Shown: positions 44,622-55,549, counted from the first letter of the stretch. The stretch is 64,000 nt of DNA from Streptomyces filamentosus (GCF_014654895.1 NZ_BNBE01000001.1:3866501-3930500); one strand, 5' to 3'. A program made the numbers and translations. The notes: generated by a model from the letters alone, not told the origin.

Positions 44622-44990
44622 ATGCGCACGCTCTGCTCCTCCACCCTCATCGGCGAGTTCTTCGTGATCGGCTTCGCCGGTCTCGTCGCCATGAAGGACG
44701 ACTCCCTCACCACCTCCACCGTCTGGTGGGTGTGCGGCGTCGCCATGGTCCTGTCGGTGCTGCTCTGCGGGACGCTCACCCGTCCCGGTGGCGTCCAGCT
44801 CGGCTGGGCGCTCCAGATCGGGCTGATCCTCAGCGGCTTCTTCGTGCCCGTCATGTACTTCCTCGGGGCGGTCTTCGCCGTCCTCTGGTGGTGCTCGGTG
44901 CACTACGGGCGCAGGGTGGACGAGATCAAGGCCCGCTGGGCCGCCTCGAACGCCGCGGCCCAGGGCTCCGCAGGGCCTGACGCTGCGTGA
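44622..44990 (+). CDS. DUF4233 membrane protein
   Basis: This 122-aa integral membrane protein has three to four helices (about 8-24, 35-52, 60-92 covering two). The C-terminus is charged and cytoplasmic (YGRRVDEIKARWAASNAAAQ). The family nearly always follows folC in actinobacteria and its function is not established. It is separated from folC by 7 bp and from ndk by 63 bp, which include the ndk promoter. The start is ATG 44622. Cotranscription with folC is likely. Confidence 0.9.
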   Translation: MRTLCSSTLIGEFFVIGFAGLVAMKDDSLTTSTVWWVCGVAMVLSVLLCGTLTRPGGVQLGWALQIGLILSGFFVPVMYFLGAVFAVLWWCSVHYGRRVDEIKARWAASNAAAQGSAGPDAA

Positions 44991-44999
44991 CGGAGGTCG

Positions 45000-45030
45000 G
45001 TGCGGGCCCTGTAGATTCATAGGCCCGCAC
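45000..45030 (+). promoter_or_regulatory. Inverted repeat framing the ndk -10 element
   Basis: GTGCGGGCC (45000-45008) and GGCCCGCAC (45022-45030) are exact reverse complements and flank a 13-nt centre that holds the -10 TAGATT (45012-45017). It looks like an operator or start-site hairpin for ndk. Confidence 0.65.
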
Positions 45031-45053
45031 ACCCTCCCGAAGGAGTTCCCCCC

Positions 45054-45467
45054 GTGAGCCAGCGCACGCTCGTCCTGCTCAAGCCCGACGCGGTCCGCCG
45101 CGGTCTGATCGGCGAGATCATCGGCCGCATCGAGCGCAAGGCCGGCTGGACCCTCGCCGCCCTGGAGCTGCGCGAGCTCGACCAGGAGACGCTGGAGCAG
45201 CACTACGGCGAGCACAAGGGCAAGCCCTTCTACGAGCCGCTGATGGGCTTCATGTCCTCCGGTCCGGTCGTCGCGCTCGTCGTCGAGGGCGAGCGGGTCG
45301 TCGAGGGCGTCCGCCAGCTGGCCGGTCCGACCGACCCGATCGCCGCCGCCCCCGGTTCCATCCGCGGCGACTTCGGCACCATCGTCCGCGAGAACCTCAT
45401 CCACGCCTCGGACTCCGAGGAGTCCGCCGCGCGCGAGCTGAAGATCTTCTTCCCCGGTCTCGTCTGA
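45054..45467 (+). CDS. ndk: Nucleoside diphosphate kinase
   Basis: This 137-aa enzyme transfers the gamma phosphate between nucleoside triphosphates and diphosphates. The catalytic His117 is in RENLIHASDS, and TLVLLKPDAVRRGLIGEII, in part, is the family entry block. The GTG start has GAAGGAG upstream. In Streptomyces NDK balances nucleotide pools and morphogenesis-linked GTP. The promoter is embedded in an inverted repeat, and a short GNRA-loop hairpin follows the stop. The gene lies just upstream of mreB, separated by 226 bp. Confidence 0.97.
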   Translation: MSQRTLVLLKPDAVRRGLIGEIIGRIERKAGWTLAALELRELDQETLEQHYGEHKGKPFYEPLMGFMSSGPVVALVVEGERVVEGVRQLAGPTDPIAAAPGSIRGDFGTIVRENLIHASDSEESAARELKIFFPGLV

Positions 45468-45513
45468 CCCGGCCCGGCCTGACCCCGCGTCAGCCGAACA
45501 GCAGCCATGAGGT

Positions 45514-45541
45514 GGGGCGACCGAAGGAATTCGGCCGCCCC
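45514..45541 (+). terminator. Hairpin downstream of ndk
   Basis: A 12-position stem (45514-45525 with 45530-45541, one A-C mismatch) is closed by the tetraloop GGAA. It probably ends the ndk transcript. Confidence 0.5.
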
Positions 45542-45564
45542 CAGGCATATGAACGCCAATCCCG

Positions 45565-45590
45565 GGAACGGATCGCCGCGTCCTACCGTC
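45565..45590 (+). promoter_or_regulatory. Candidate SigE-type promoter of the mre operon
   Basis: GGAAC (45565-45569), 17 nt, CGTC (45587-45590) matches the pattern of envelope-stress sigma-E promoters in Streptomyces. It lies about 100 bp upstream of mreB. A second -10-like TACGAT occurs at 45638-45643. Control of mre by SigE is plausible but unverified here. Confidence 0.45.
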
Positions 45591-45693
45591 ACCTAGTACA
45601 GAGGTGGACCAGCGCGCGCCATCCGCGTGAGCGGCACTACGATGAAAACTCTTCGCCGCACCACCCTCAGCCATGGGAAACAAGGGGAACTTC

Positions 45694-46713
45694 ATGTCGT
45701 TCATCGGCCGTGACATGGCTGTCGACCTCGGGACCGCCAACACGCTGGTGTACGTCAGGGGTCGAGGCATCGTCCTCAACGAGCCGTCCGTCGTCGCGAT
45801 CAACACCAACACCGGCGGGATCCTCGCGGTGGGTGCCGAGGCGAAGAAGATGATCGGCCGGACCCCCGGCAACATCGTCGCCGTGCGTCCGCTGAAGGAC
45901 GGCGTCATCGCCGACTTCGAGATCACCGAGCGGATGCTCCGCTACTTCATCCTGAAGATCCACAAGCGGCGTTACCTGGCCCGCCCCCGGGTCGTGGTCT
46001 GCGTGCCCTCCGGCATCACCGGCGTCGAGCGCCGCGCCGTCATCGAGGCGTCCACCCAGGCCGGCGCCCGCCAGGTGCACATCATCGAGGAGCCCATGGC
46101 CGCCGCCATCGGCTCCGGCCTCCCCGTCCACGAGGCCACCGGCAACATGGTCGTCGACATCGGCGGCGGCACCACCGAGGTCGCGGTGATCTCCCTCGGA
46201 GGAATCGTCACGGCACAGTCCATCCGGGTCGCCGGCGACGAGCTGGACAACGCGATCATCCAGCACATCAAGAAGGAGTACTCGCTCCTCCTCGGCGAGC
46301 GCACCGCCGAACAGATCAAGATCACCATCGGGTCGGCCTACGACCTGGAGCAGGACGAGCACACCGAGATCCGCGGCCGCGACCTCGTCTCGGGCCTCCC
46401 CAAGACCGTCGTCATCTCCGCCGCCGAGGTCCGCAAGGCCATCGAGGAGCCGGTCAACGCGATCGTCGACGCCGTGAAGACCACGCTCGACAAGTGCCCG
46501 CCGGAGCTCTCGGGTGACGTGATGGACCGCGGCATCGTTCTCACGGGTGGCGGCGCCCTGCTGCGCGGACTCGACGAGCGGCTCCGCCGCGAGACCGGCA
46601 TGCCGATCCACATCGCCGAGGACCCGCTGGACTCGGTGGCCCTGGGGTCCGGCAAGTGCGTCGAGGAGTTCGAGGCCCTCCAGCAGGTCCTCGACGCCCA
46701 GCCGCGCCGCTGA
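45694..46713 (+). CDS. mreB: Rod-shape-determining actin MreB
   Basis: This 339-aa bacterial actin, in Streptomyces needed for spore-wall integrity, organises wall synthesis with MreC/MreD, PBP2 and RodA. Nucleotide-binding motifs are [29 protein letters not shown] and [12 protein letters not shown] (in [12 protein letters not shown]). ATG 45694 ([13 protein letters not shown]) follows AAGGGGAACTTC and is preferred to the in-frame GTG/ATG upstream. It leads the five-gene mre cluster. A second, very similar homologue is encoded at 41970-42992. Confidence 0.97.
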   Translation: MSFIGRDMAVDLGTANTLVYVRGRGIVLNEPSVVAINTNTGGILAVGAEAKKMIGRTPGNIVAVRPLKDGVIADFEITERMLRYFILKIHKRRYLARPRVVVCVPSGITGVERRAVIEASTQAGARQVHIIEEPMAAAIGSGLPVHEATGNMVVDIGGGTTEVAVISLGGIVTAQSIRVAGDELDNAIIQHIKKEYSLLLGERTAEQIKITIGSAYDLEQDEHTEIRGRDLVSGLPKTVVISAAEVRKAIEEPVNAIVDAVKTTLDKCPPELSGDVMDRGIVLTGGGALLRGLDERLRRETGMPIHIAEDPLDSVALGSGKCVEEFEALQQVLDAQPRR

Positions 46714-46789
46714 CCCATCGGCCGGGCCCGAGCCCGTACGGTACGAACATCTGCACAACGAACCACGAGGAAGGGCACGGCCGCCGCAC

Positions 46790-47881
46790 GTGAGGGACAC
46801 ACGAGAGAGCCGGCTGCTCCTGGTGCTGCTGGTCGCCATCGCGTTCGCGCTGATCACGGTGGACATCCGCGGCGGCCAGGAGTCGCCGGTCGACGGCGCC
46901 CGGCAGGCCGCCGCCGCCGTCTTCGGCCCCGTCGAGAACGGCGTCGCGGCGGCGGTCGACCCCATCGGCAACGCCATAGGCGCGGTCCGGGACTCCGGCG
47001 AACGGCACACCCGGATCGCCGCCCTGGAGAAGGAGAACGCCGAGCTGAAGGCGAAGCTCGGCAGCGACGACCGCAACCGCAACCGGCTGCGCGAGCTCGA
47101 CTCCCTGCTCAAGACCGCCGGCGCCGGACAGTACGGCGTCAAGGGCGCCCAGGTCATCGCCATAGGAGCGGCCCAGGGCTTCTCCTGGACCGTCACCATC
47201 GACGTCGGCGCCCGCGACGGCATCCGGCGCGACATGACGGTGCTCAACGGCGCAGGACTGGTCGGCCGGGTCACCACCGTCGGCCCGTCCACCTCCACGG
47301 TCCTCCTCGCCAACGACCCCGACTTCACCGTCGGCACCCGCATGGAGAAGACCGACGAACTCGGCTTCGCCACCGGCCAGGGCGACCGCCCGCTGCTGGT
47401 CCAGCTCCTCAACGGCAAGGCCAAGGTGAAGGCGGGCGACCGGCTCGTCACCTTCGGCTCGCGCGCCGACAAGCCCTTCGTGCCCGGCGTGCCGGTCGGC
47501 GAGGTCGTCCGCGTCGACCCGGCGGGCGGCGGCCTGACCCGCAACGTCTACGTCCGTCCGTACGTCGGCTTCACCAAGCTCGACATCGTCGGCGTCGTCG
47601 TCCAGGCCCCCCGCTCCGACCCGCGCGACACCGTGCTCCCGCAGAAGCCGAAGCCCGCGCCGACCGTCACCGTCACGGTCACCGCGAAGCCGCCCGCCGA
47701 GGGCGAGCAGGCCCAGGGCGAGAAGGCCGACCGGCCGCTCCAGGACCAGCCGCTCGCGGACGAGGCCGAGAAGCCCGCCCAGGACCTGGCCCGGCAGCAG
47801 CCGCAGGACCCCCCGCAGGACGAGAACCAGCCGCAGGACCAGCCCCAGGACCCGAACGGCCAGGAGGACGCGACCCCGTGA
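46790..47881 (+). CDS. mreC: Rod-shape-determining protein MreC
   Basis: This 363-aa bitopic protein has one N-terminal helix (about 9-24, LLLVLLVAIAFALI). A coiled coil (about 68-102, HTRIAALEKENAELKAKLG and following) and the beta-rich MreC domain (about 115-280) come next, then a long disordered Pro/Gln/Asp-rich tail (about 300-363). The tail is an extension absent from E. coli MreC and typical of actinobacteria. GTG 46790 (VRDTRESRLL) starts at the membrane helix. The stop overlaps the mreD start by 4 bp (GTGA), so expression is coupled. MreC scaffolds PBP2 and RodA in the periplasmic space. Confidence 0.94.
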   Translation: MRDTRESRLLLVLLVAIAFALITVDIRGGQESPVDGARQAAAAVFGPVENGVAAAVDPIGNAIGAVRDSGERHTRIAALEKENAELKAKLGSDDRNRNRLRELDSLLKTAGAGQYGVKGAQVIAIGAAQGFSWTVTIDVGARDGIRRDMTVLNGAGLVGRVTTVGPSTSTVLLANDPDFTVGTRMEKTDELGFATGQGDRPLLVQLLNGKAKVKAGDRLVTFGSRADKPFVPGVPVGEVVRVDPAGGGLTRNVYVRPYVGFTKLDIVGVVVQAPRSDPRDTVLPQKPKPAPTVTVTVTAKPPAEGEQAQGEKADRPLQDQPLADEAEKPAQDLARQQPQDPPQDENQPQDQPQDPNGQEDATP

Positions 47882-48546
47882 AGTTCAACCGCATCCTCCT
47901 CTCCGCGACCCTGATCGTGGTCGCCCTCGTCGTCCAGGTCACCGTCCTCGCCCGGCTCCAGCTCCCCGGCGCCGTCCCCGACCTGGTCCTCCTGACCGTC
48001 GTCGCCCTCGCCCTCGTCCACGGGCCCGTCACCGGCTCGCTCGTCGGCTTCTCCGCCGGCCTGCTCGCCGACCTCGCGCCGCCCGCCGACCACGCCGCCG
48101 GCCGCTACGCCCTCGTGCTCTGCGTCGTCGGCTACCTCGTCGGCCTCGTCCGGCCCGAGAACGGCCGCTTCACCTCCGCCTTCGGCCCCATGGCCGCCGT
48201 CGTCGCCGCGGCCGTCGGCTCCACCCTGCTCTACGCGGGCGTCGGCGCCCTCGTCGGCGACACCGCCGCCCGCCACGTCGGCCTCGGCTCCCTGCTCTTC
48301 ACCGCCGTGGTCTACGACCTGCTCCTCGCGCCGTTCACGGTGCCGCTCGTCATGGCCCTGGCCCGCCGCGCCGAGAACGACCCGGTCGCGGACGCCACCG
48401 GCGCGGGCGGCTCCGACGTCTCCTCCGGCTGGCTCTCCTCCGGCACCGGCCTGAGGATCGGCACCCAGCGCGGCGGCCTGCGCGTCAAGGCCGCCCGCAC
48501 CCGCGCCACCCGCGCCGGACGCATCAAGGGAGTCAAGCGACTGTGA
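47878..48546 (+). CDS. mreD: Rod-shape-determining protein MreD
   Basis: This 222-aa integral membrane protein has five predicted helices between about 5 and 165. The C-terminus is basic (residues ~190-222, KAARTRATRAGRIKGVKRL). Family features are the first helix LLSATLIVVALVVQVTVLARL, in part, and the conserved internal PDLVLLTVVALALVHG. Start GTG 47878 overlaps the mreC stop. It ends 19 bp before the PBP2 start codon. It bridges MreC and the elongation complex. Confidence 0.92.
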   Translation: MKFNRILLSATLIVVALVVQVTVLARLQLPGAVPDLVLLTVVALALVHGPVTGSLVGFSAGLLADLAPPADHAAGRYALVLCVVGYLVGLVRPENGRFTSAFGPMAAVVAAAVGSTLLYAGVGALVGDTAARHVGLGSLLFTAVVYDLLLAPFTVPLVMALARRAENDPVADATGAGGSDVSSGWLSSGTGLRIGTQRGGLRVKAARTRATRAGRIKGVKRL

Positions 48547-48565
48547 CCGAGGGGGCACCGGCAGC

Positions 48566-50752
48566 ATGAGCAACATCCCCGAGACCGGACGGACCCCCCG
48601 GGTCCAGACCAGGCTCGTCGTCATCCAGATCCTCGTCTTCTCGCTGCTGCTCACCCTGGGGGGCCGGCTCTGGTACCTCCAGATCCGCAACGGCAAGGAG
48701 TACACGGACGAGGCCAAGAACAACCACGTCCAGCAGGTCGTGCAGCCCGCCGTCCGCGGCTCCATCCTCGACGCCCGGGGCGTCCCGCTCGCCGACAACG
48801 AGACCCGCCTCGTGGTCTCCGCCTCGCGCACCGAGCTGATGAAGATGAAGGACGACGGCAAGGCCGTCCTCACCCGGCTCGCCGGCGTCCTCGACATGAA
48901 GCCCGAGGACGTCATCAACAAGATCCGGCTCTGCGACTCCCAGACGCCCAAGCCCTGCTGGAACGGTTCCCCCTACCAGCCGATCCCGGTCACGGACGAG
49001 GCCACCACCCAGCAGGCCCTCCAGATCCGCGAGCGCGCCGAGGACTTCCCCGGCATCACCGCCGAACCCACCGCCGTCCGCCGCTACCCGGCGCCCGGCG
49101 AGTCCCGCACCTCGCAGGTCCTCGGCTACCTCTCGCCGGTCACCGACGAGGAGATCGAGAAGGCCAAGGACACCGACTCGCCGTTCCTCCGCTCCGACCA
49201 GGTCGGCCGCTCCGGCCTGGAGCGCACGTACGACAAGGAACTGCGCGGCAAGGCCGGCGTCACCCGCTACGAGGTCGACAACCTCGGCCGCGTCATCGGC
49301 CAGGCCAAGTCCGACCCCGCCGTCCCCGGCTCCAACGTCGTCACCTCCATCGACGCCCGCGTGCAGGCGGTCGCCGAGTGGGAGCTGCACAACGCGATGG
49401 TGGAGGCCCGGAAGACGTACGACAAGAACACCAGCGAGAACTACAAGGCCGACGCCGGCGCCGTCGTCGTCATGGAGACGAAGACCGGCCGGATCGTCGC
49501 CATGGCCTCGCAGCCCGACTACGACCCCAACGCCTGGGTCGGCGGCATCTCCGCCAAGGACTACGCCGCCCTCACCGGCAAGAACTCCAACTTCCCGCTG
49601 CTCAACCGCGCCATCCAGGGCCAGGCCGCGCCCGGCTCCATCTTCAAGGTCATCCCGACCACGGCCGCGGTCAACGCCGGATACGAGTTCAACGGCCGCT
49701 ACCCGTGCCCGTCCTCGTACTCCATCGGCAACCAGGTCTTCAAGAACTTCGAGTCCCAGGGCCACGGCAGCATCACGCTCGGCCAGGCCCTGGAGGTCTC
49801 CTGCGACACCGTCTACTACGCGCTGGCCCACCAGCAGTGGCAGAAGGACGGCGGCATGAAGCCCAAGGCCGACGCCAAGGACTGGTTCTACAAGACGGCC
49901 CACCAGTTCGGCCTCGGCGCCGTCACCGGCATCGACCTGCCCAACGAGGTCACCGGCCGCGTCCCCGACCGGAAGTGGAAGCAGAACTTCTGGGAGGCCA
50001 ACAAGGACTACTGGTGCAAGATCGGCAAGCGCGGCGGCAGCTACGTCGAGCAGCTCTCCTACGAGAACTGCCTCGAAGGCAACCTGATGCGCGCCGGTGA
50101 CTCGGTCAACTACTCCATCGGCCAGGGCGACACCCTCGTCACCCCCATCCAGATGGCCACCATCTACGCCGCCATCGCCAACGGCGGCACCCTGTGGAAC
50201 CCGACCGTCGGCAAGGCGATCGTCAGCCCCGACGGCAAGAAGGTCACCGAGATCGCGCCGAAGTCCCACGGCAAGCTGCCCATGGACGCGAGCACGCAGA
50301 AGTTGATAGAGGAGGCCCTCGCGGGTGTCGCCACCCGCGGCACGGCCGCCTGGCGGTTCGGCGGCTGGCCGCAGGACAAGATCCCGATGCACGCCAAGAC
50401 GGGTACCGCCGAGGTCTACGGCAAGCAGACGACCTCCTGGTTCGCCACGTACACCAAGGACTACTCGATCGTCATGACGATCGCCCAGGGCGGTACGGGC
50501 TCCGGCGCCTCCGGCCCCGCCGTGCGCAACATCTACGACGCCCTCTACGGCCTCGACGACGCGGGCAACCAGGACCTCAAGCGCGCCCTGCTGCCCACGC
50601 CGCAGAAGGCGCTCCCGAAGATCGACGCCGACGGCTCGATCGACGCCCCGAAGATCAAGCCGTACGACCCCGAGGCGCAGAAGGTCGACCCGGCCGAGGA
50701 CGGCGCGGCCGCGCTCGCCGGACCGCCCGCCGCCACCGGGCGGAGGGACTGA
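48566..50752 (+). CDS. pbp2: Penicillin-binding protein 2 (class B transpeptidase)
   Basis: This 728-aa monofunctional transpeptidase has a membrane anchor (about 16-38), a dimerisation domain and the transpeptidase domain with Ser358 (SIFK, nucleophile S-x-x-K361), the S-x-D/N motif Ser412-C-D414 and K611TG(T). The STFK-like box is SIFK here. An insertion around 480-500 (DYWCKIGKRGGSYVEQ) with two cysteines is unusual compared with E. coli PBP2. ATG 48566 has GAGGGGG upstream. The gene precedes rodA by 4 bp. The enzyme cross-links peptidoglycan made by RodA. Confidence 0.95.
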   Translation: MSNIPETGRTPRVQTRLVVIQILVFSLLLTLGGRLWYLQIRNGKEYTDEAKNNHVQQVVQPAVRGSILDARGVPLADNETRLVVSASRTELMKMKDDGKAVLTRLAGVLDMKPEDVINKIRLCDSQTPKPCWNGSPYQPIPVTDEATTQQALQIRERAEDFPGITAEPTAVRRYPAPGESRTSQVLGYLSPVTDEEIEKAKDTDSPFLRSDQVGRSGLERTYDKELRGKAGVTRYEVDNLGRVIGQAKSDPAVPGSNVVTSIDARVQAVAEWELHNAMVEARKTYDKNTSENYKADAGAVVVMETKTGRIVAMASQPDYDPNAWVGGISAKDYAALTGKNSNFPLLNRAIQGQAAPGSIFKVIPTTAAVNAGYEFNGRYPCPSSYSIGNQVFKNFESQGHGSITLGQALEVSCDTVYYALAHQQWQKDGGMKPKADAKDWFYKTAHQFGLGAVTGIDLPNEVTGRVPDRKWKQNFWEANKDYWCKIGKRGGSYVEQLSYENCLEGNLMRAGDSVNYSIGQGDTLVTPIQMATIYAAIANGGTLWNPTVGKAIVSPDGKKVTEIAPKSHGKLPMDASTQKLIEEALAGVATRGTAAWRFGGWPQDKIPMHAKTGTAEVYGKQTTSWFATYTKDYSIVMTIAQGGTGSGASGPAVRNIYDALYGLDDAGNQDLKRALLPTPQKALPKIDADGSIDAPKIKPYDPEAQKVDPAEDGAAALAGPPAATGRRD

Positions 50753-50756
50753 ACCG

Positions 50757-51956
50757 ATGACCACACCGCACGGCTTCTCCGTCTCCCGGTACGCGCCCGA
50801 GCGCGGCACCCTCGCCAGGCTCACCGCCCGGGACTCGGTGGTCCGCCGCCTCGACTGGCCGATCCTGCTCTCGGCGCTCGCCCTCTCCTTCCTGGGCGCG
50901 CTCCTGGTGTGGTCGGCCACCCGCGGCCGCACCGAGCTGAACCAGGGCGACCCGTACTACTTCCTCTTCCGGCACCTGCTCAACACCGGCATCGGCCTGG
51001 CGCTGATGATCGGCACGGTCTGGCTCGGCCACCGCACCCTGCGGGGGGCGGTGCCGTTCCTCTACGGCCTGTCGATCGTGCTGATCCTCGCCGTCCTGAC
51101 CCCGCTCGGCGCCACCATCAACGGCGCCCACGCGTGGATCGTGGTCGGCGGCGGCTTCTCGCTCCAGCCCAGCGAGTTCGTGAAGATCACCATCATCCTG
51201 GTGATGGCGATGCTGCTCGCCTCGAAGGTGGACGCGGGCGACCAGCTCCACCCGGACCACGGCACCGTCGCCAAGGCCCTGGTCCTCGCCGCCCTCCCCA
51301 TGGGCATCGTCATGCTCATGCCCGACCTGGGCTCGGTCATGGTGATGATCGTGATCGTGCTCGGCGTGCTCCTCGCCTCCGGTGCCTCCAACCGCTGGGT
51401 CCTCGGCCTCATCGGCGCCGGCATCGGCGGTGCCGTCCTCGTCACCGCCCTCGGCATGCTCGACGAGTACCAGATCAACCGCTTCGCCGCCTTCGCCAAC
51501 CCGGACCTCGACCCGGCCGGCGTCGGCTACAACACCAACCAGGCCCGCATCGCCATCGGCTCCGGCGGCCTCCTCGGCTCCGGCCTCTTCAAGGGCTCCC
51601 AGACCACCGGCCAGTTCGTCCCCGAACAGCAGACCGACTTCGTCTTCACGGTGGCGGGCGAGGAGCTCGGCTTCGTCGGCGCCGGCCTGATCCTCGTCCT
51701 CCTCGGCGTCATCCTCTGGCGCGCCTGCCGGATCGCCCGCGAGACCACCGAGCTCTACGGCACGATCGTCGCCGCCGGCATCATCGCCTGGTTCTCCTTC
51801 CAGTCCTTCGAGAACATCGGCATGACCCTCGGCATCATGCCCGTCGCCGGACTCCCGCTGCCCTTCGTCTCCTACGGCGGCTCCTCCATGTTCGCCGTCT
51901 GGGTCGCGATCGGACTCCTCCAGTCGATCCGGGTGCAACGGCCCATGACCGCCTGA
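50757..51956 (+). CDS. rodA: SEDS peptidoglycan glycosyltransferase RodA (Sfr)
   Basis: This 399-aa polytopic membrane enzyme polymerises lipid II into glycan strands and is the FtsW/RodA homologue in the spore-wall cluster (called sfr in Streptomyces coelicolor). SEDS landmarks include the block GFSLQPSEFVKITIILVMA, the conserved loop FVPEQQTDFVFTVAGEELGF (residues ~290-309) and the C-terminal GLPLPFVSYGGSSM. Ten helices are predicted. It is preceded by PBP2 (4 bp) and followed by a CYTH/CHAD gene with its own promoter. Confidence 0.95.
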   Translation: MTTPHGFSVSRYAPERGTLARLTARDSVVRRLDWPILLSALALSFLGALLVWSATRGRTELNQGDPYYFLFRHLLNTGIGLALMIGTVWLGHRTLRGAVPFLYGLSIVLILAVLTPLGATINGAHAWIVVGGGFSLQPSEFVKITIILVMAMLLASKVDAGDQLHPDHGTVAKALVLAALPMGIVMLMPDLGSVMVMIVIVLGVLLASGASNRWVLGLIGAGIGGAVLVTALGMLDEYQINRFAAFANPDLDPAGVGYNTNQARIAIGSGGLLGSGLFKGSQTTGQFVPEQQTDFVFTVAGEELGFVGAGLILVLLGVILWRACRIARETTELYGTIVAAGIIAWFSFQSFENIGMTLGIMPVAGLPLPFVSYGGSSMFAVWVAIGLLQSIRVQRPMTA

Positions 51957-51976
51957 CACCCCGGCGCTCCGGCGGT

Positions 51977-51982
51977 TAGATT
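51977..51982 (+). promoter_or_regulatory. -10 element of leaderless CYTH/CHAD gene
   Basis: TAGATT is followed by 6 nt (CGAGGT) and ATG 51989. AGG overlaps the leader but is too close for a Shine-Dalgarno. Confidence 0.55.
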
Positions 51983-51988
51983 CGAGGT

Positions 51989-53515
51989 ATGGCGGAGACC
52001 AAGCGCGAGATCGAGCGGAAGTACGAAGCCACCGAGGAGACCCGGCTGCCGGACCTCACCCGTGCGGCCGGGGTCGCGTCGGTGACGGCCGAGGGCGTCA
52101 CCGAACTCGACGCGGTCTACCACGACACGGCCGGGCTCCGGCTCGCCGCCGACTCCCTCACGCTGCGCCGCCGCACCGGCGGCCGGGACGCCGGCTGGCA
52201 CCTCAAGTTCCCCGTCGCCCCCGGGATCCGCGACGAGATCAGGGCCCCGCTCTCCAAGACCCTCCCGCGCCCCCTGGCGGCGCTCCTGCGCTCCCGGGTC
52301 CGCGGCGCCGAGGTCGTCCCCGTCGTCCGCCTCCGCTCCTCCCGCGACGTCCGGCACCTCAGGGACGCGGACGGCACGGTCCTGGCCGAGCTCTCCGTCG
52401 ACACCGTCCGCGCCGACCGCCTCCTCGGCGGGGGAGACCGGACCGCCGCCTGGACCGAGATCGAGGTCGAGCTCGCCGACGACGCCGACCCGGCCGTCCT
52501 CGACGCCGTCGAGAAGCGGCTGCGGAAGGCCGGCATCCACCCCTCCACCGCCCCCTCCAAGCTCGCCCGGGCCCTCGACGGGACCGGCCTCGCCCCCGAG
52601 CCCCGGGAACCGGCGGAGCCGCCCGCCGACGGCACCGCGGGCGCCGCCGTCCTCGCGTACGCACGGGAGCAGGTCGACGCCCTCGTCCGGCTCGACCCCG
52701 CCGTCCGCCGCGAGCTGCCCGACGCCGTCCACCAGATGCGGGTCGCCTGCCGGCGGCTGCGCAGCGCCTTCAAGACCTACCGCCAGGTCCTCGACCGGGA
52801 GGTCACGGACCCGCTCGGCGCCGAGCTGAAGTGGCTCGCCGGAGAACTCGGTCATGCCCGCGACCAGGAGGTCCTGCACGCCCGGCTGGGCGACGCGCTC
52901 GACGCGCTGCCCCGGTCGCTGCGCCACGGCCCCGTCCGCGGCCGGCTCCGCACCTGGGACCACGCCCGCTCCCGCGAGGGCGCCCGCCGCGTCCTCGCCG
53001 CCCTCGACTCGCCCCGCCACCTCGCCCTCCTCGACGCCCTCGACGGCCTGCTCGCCGACCCGCCGCTGCGCCCCGGGGCGCGGAAGAAGGCCGCGAAGGC
53101 GCTGCCGAAGGCGATCCGGCGCGACCACCGCCGGCTCGCCGACCGGATCGGCCCCGCCCTCGACCTCGCCCCCGGCCACGAGCGCGACCTCGCCCTGCAC
53201 GAGGCCCGCAAGGCCGCCAAGCGGGCCCGGTACGCCGCCGACGCCGCCGTCCCGACCCTCGGCAAGCCCGCGAAACGGTTCTCCAAGAGGGTGAAGGCCG
53301 TCCAGAGCCTCCTCGGCGACCACCAGGACACCGTCGTCGCCCGCGCCGCCCTGGACGACCTCGCCCGCCAGGCCGAATCGGCCGGCGAACCCTCCTTCAC
53401 CTGGGGCGTTCTCCACGAGCGCCAGGCGGCCGCCGCCGCGGCGGGCGAGCGCGAGCTGCCGGACGTGTGGGAGCGGGCGGCGGCCCCGGATCTCCGGGCG
53501 GCGCTGACCCGCTGA
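51989..53515 (+). CDS. CYTH and CHAD domain protein
   Basis: This 508-aa protein joins a CYTH triphosphate tunnel metalloenzyme domain (about 1-200, with the ExExK motif E7-I-E9-R-K11) to a CHAD domain (about 225-505). The CHAD domain carries paired helix motifs with conserved histidines (VHQMRVACRRLRSAFK; LHEARKAAKRARYAADA; GDHQDTVVAR). CYTH domains act on triphosphates (triphosphatase, thiamine-triphosphatase or adenylate cyclase). CHAD domains bind polyphosphate, as shown in other organisms. A polyphosphate-linked hydrolase is the likely role. It sits between rodA and a radical SAM gene with no clear functional link. Confidence 0.92.
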   Translation: MAETKREIERKYEATEETRLPDLTRAAGVASVTAEGVTELDAVYHDTAGLRLAADSLTLRRRTGGRDAGWHLKFPVAPGIRDEIRAPLSKTLPRPLAALLRSRVRGAEVVPVVRLRSSRDVRHLRDADGTVLAELSVDTVRADRLLGGGDRTAAWTEIEVELADDADPAVLDAVEKRLRKAGIHPSTAPSKLARALDGTGLAPEPREPAEPPADGTAGAAVLAYAREQVDALVRLDPAVRRELPDAVHQMRVACRRLRSAFKTYRQVLDREVTDPLGAELKWLAGELGHARDQEVLHARLGDALDALPRSLRHGPVRGRLRTWDHARSREGARRVLAALDSPRHLALLDALDGLLADPPLRPGARKKAAKALPKAIRRDHRRLADRIGPALDLAPGHERDLALHEARKAAKRARYAADAAVPTLGKPAKRFSKRVKAVQSLLGDHQDTVVARAALDDLARQAESAGEPSFTWGVLHERQAAAAAAGERELPDVWERAAAPDLRAALTR

Positions 53516-53524
53516 GCACCGGGG

Positions 53525-53530
53525 TACGCT
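53525..53530 (+). promoter_or_regulatory. -10 element before the radical SAM gene
   Basis: TACGCT lies 38 bp before the ATG at 53568, with GAAGG as ribosome-binding site. Confidence 0.35.
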
Positions 53531-53567
53531 TGAGAGTCGCCCCCCTGCCAGCTCACGAAGGTTCGAG

Positions 53568-55496
<1,929 letters not shown>

Positions 55497-55509
55497 CCGC
55501 ACGCGCACG

Positions 55510-55549
55510 AAGGGGGCGCCCGGACGGATCTCCGTCCGGGCGCCCCCTT
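55510..55549. terminator. Bidirectional terminator, radical SAM / wall-polymer gene
   Basis: A perfect 19-bp stem (55510-55528 with 55531-55549) with a 2-nt loop, followed by TTCGCGTACGG. Confidence 0.85.
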
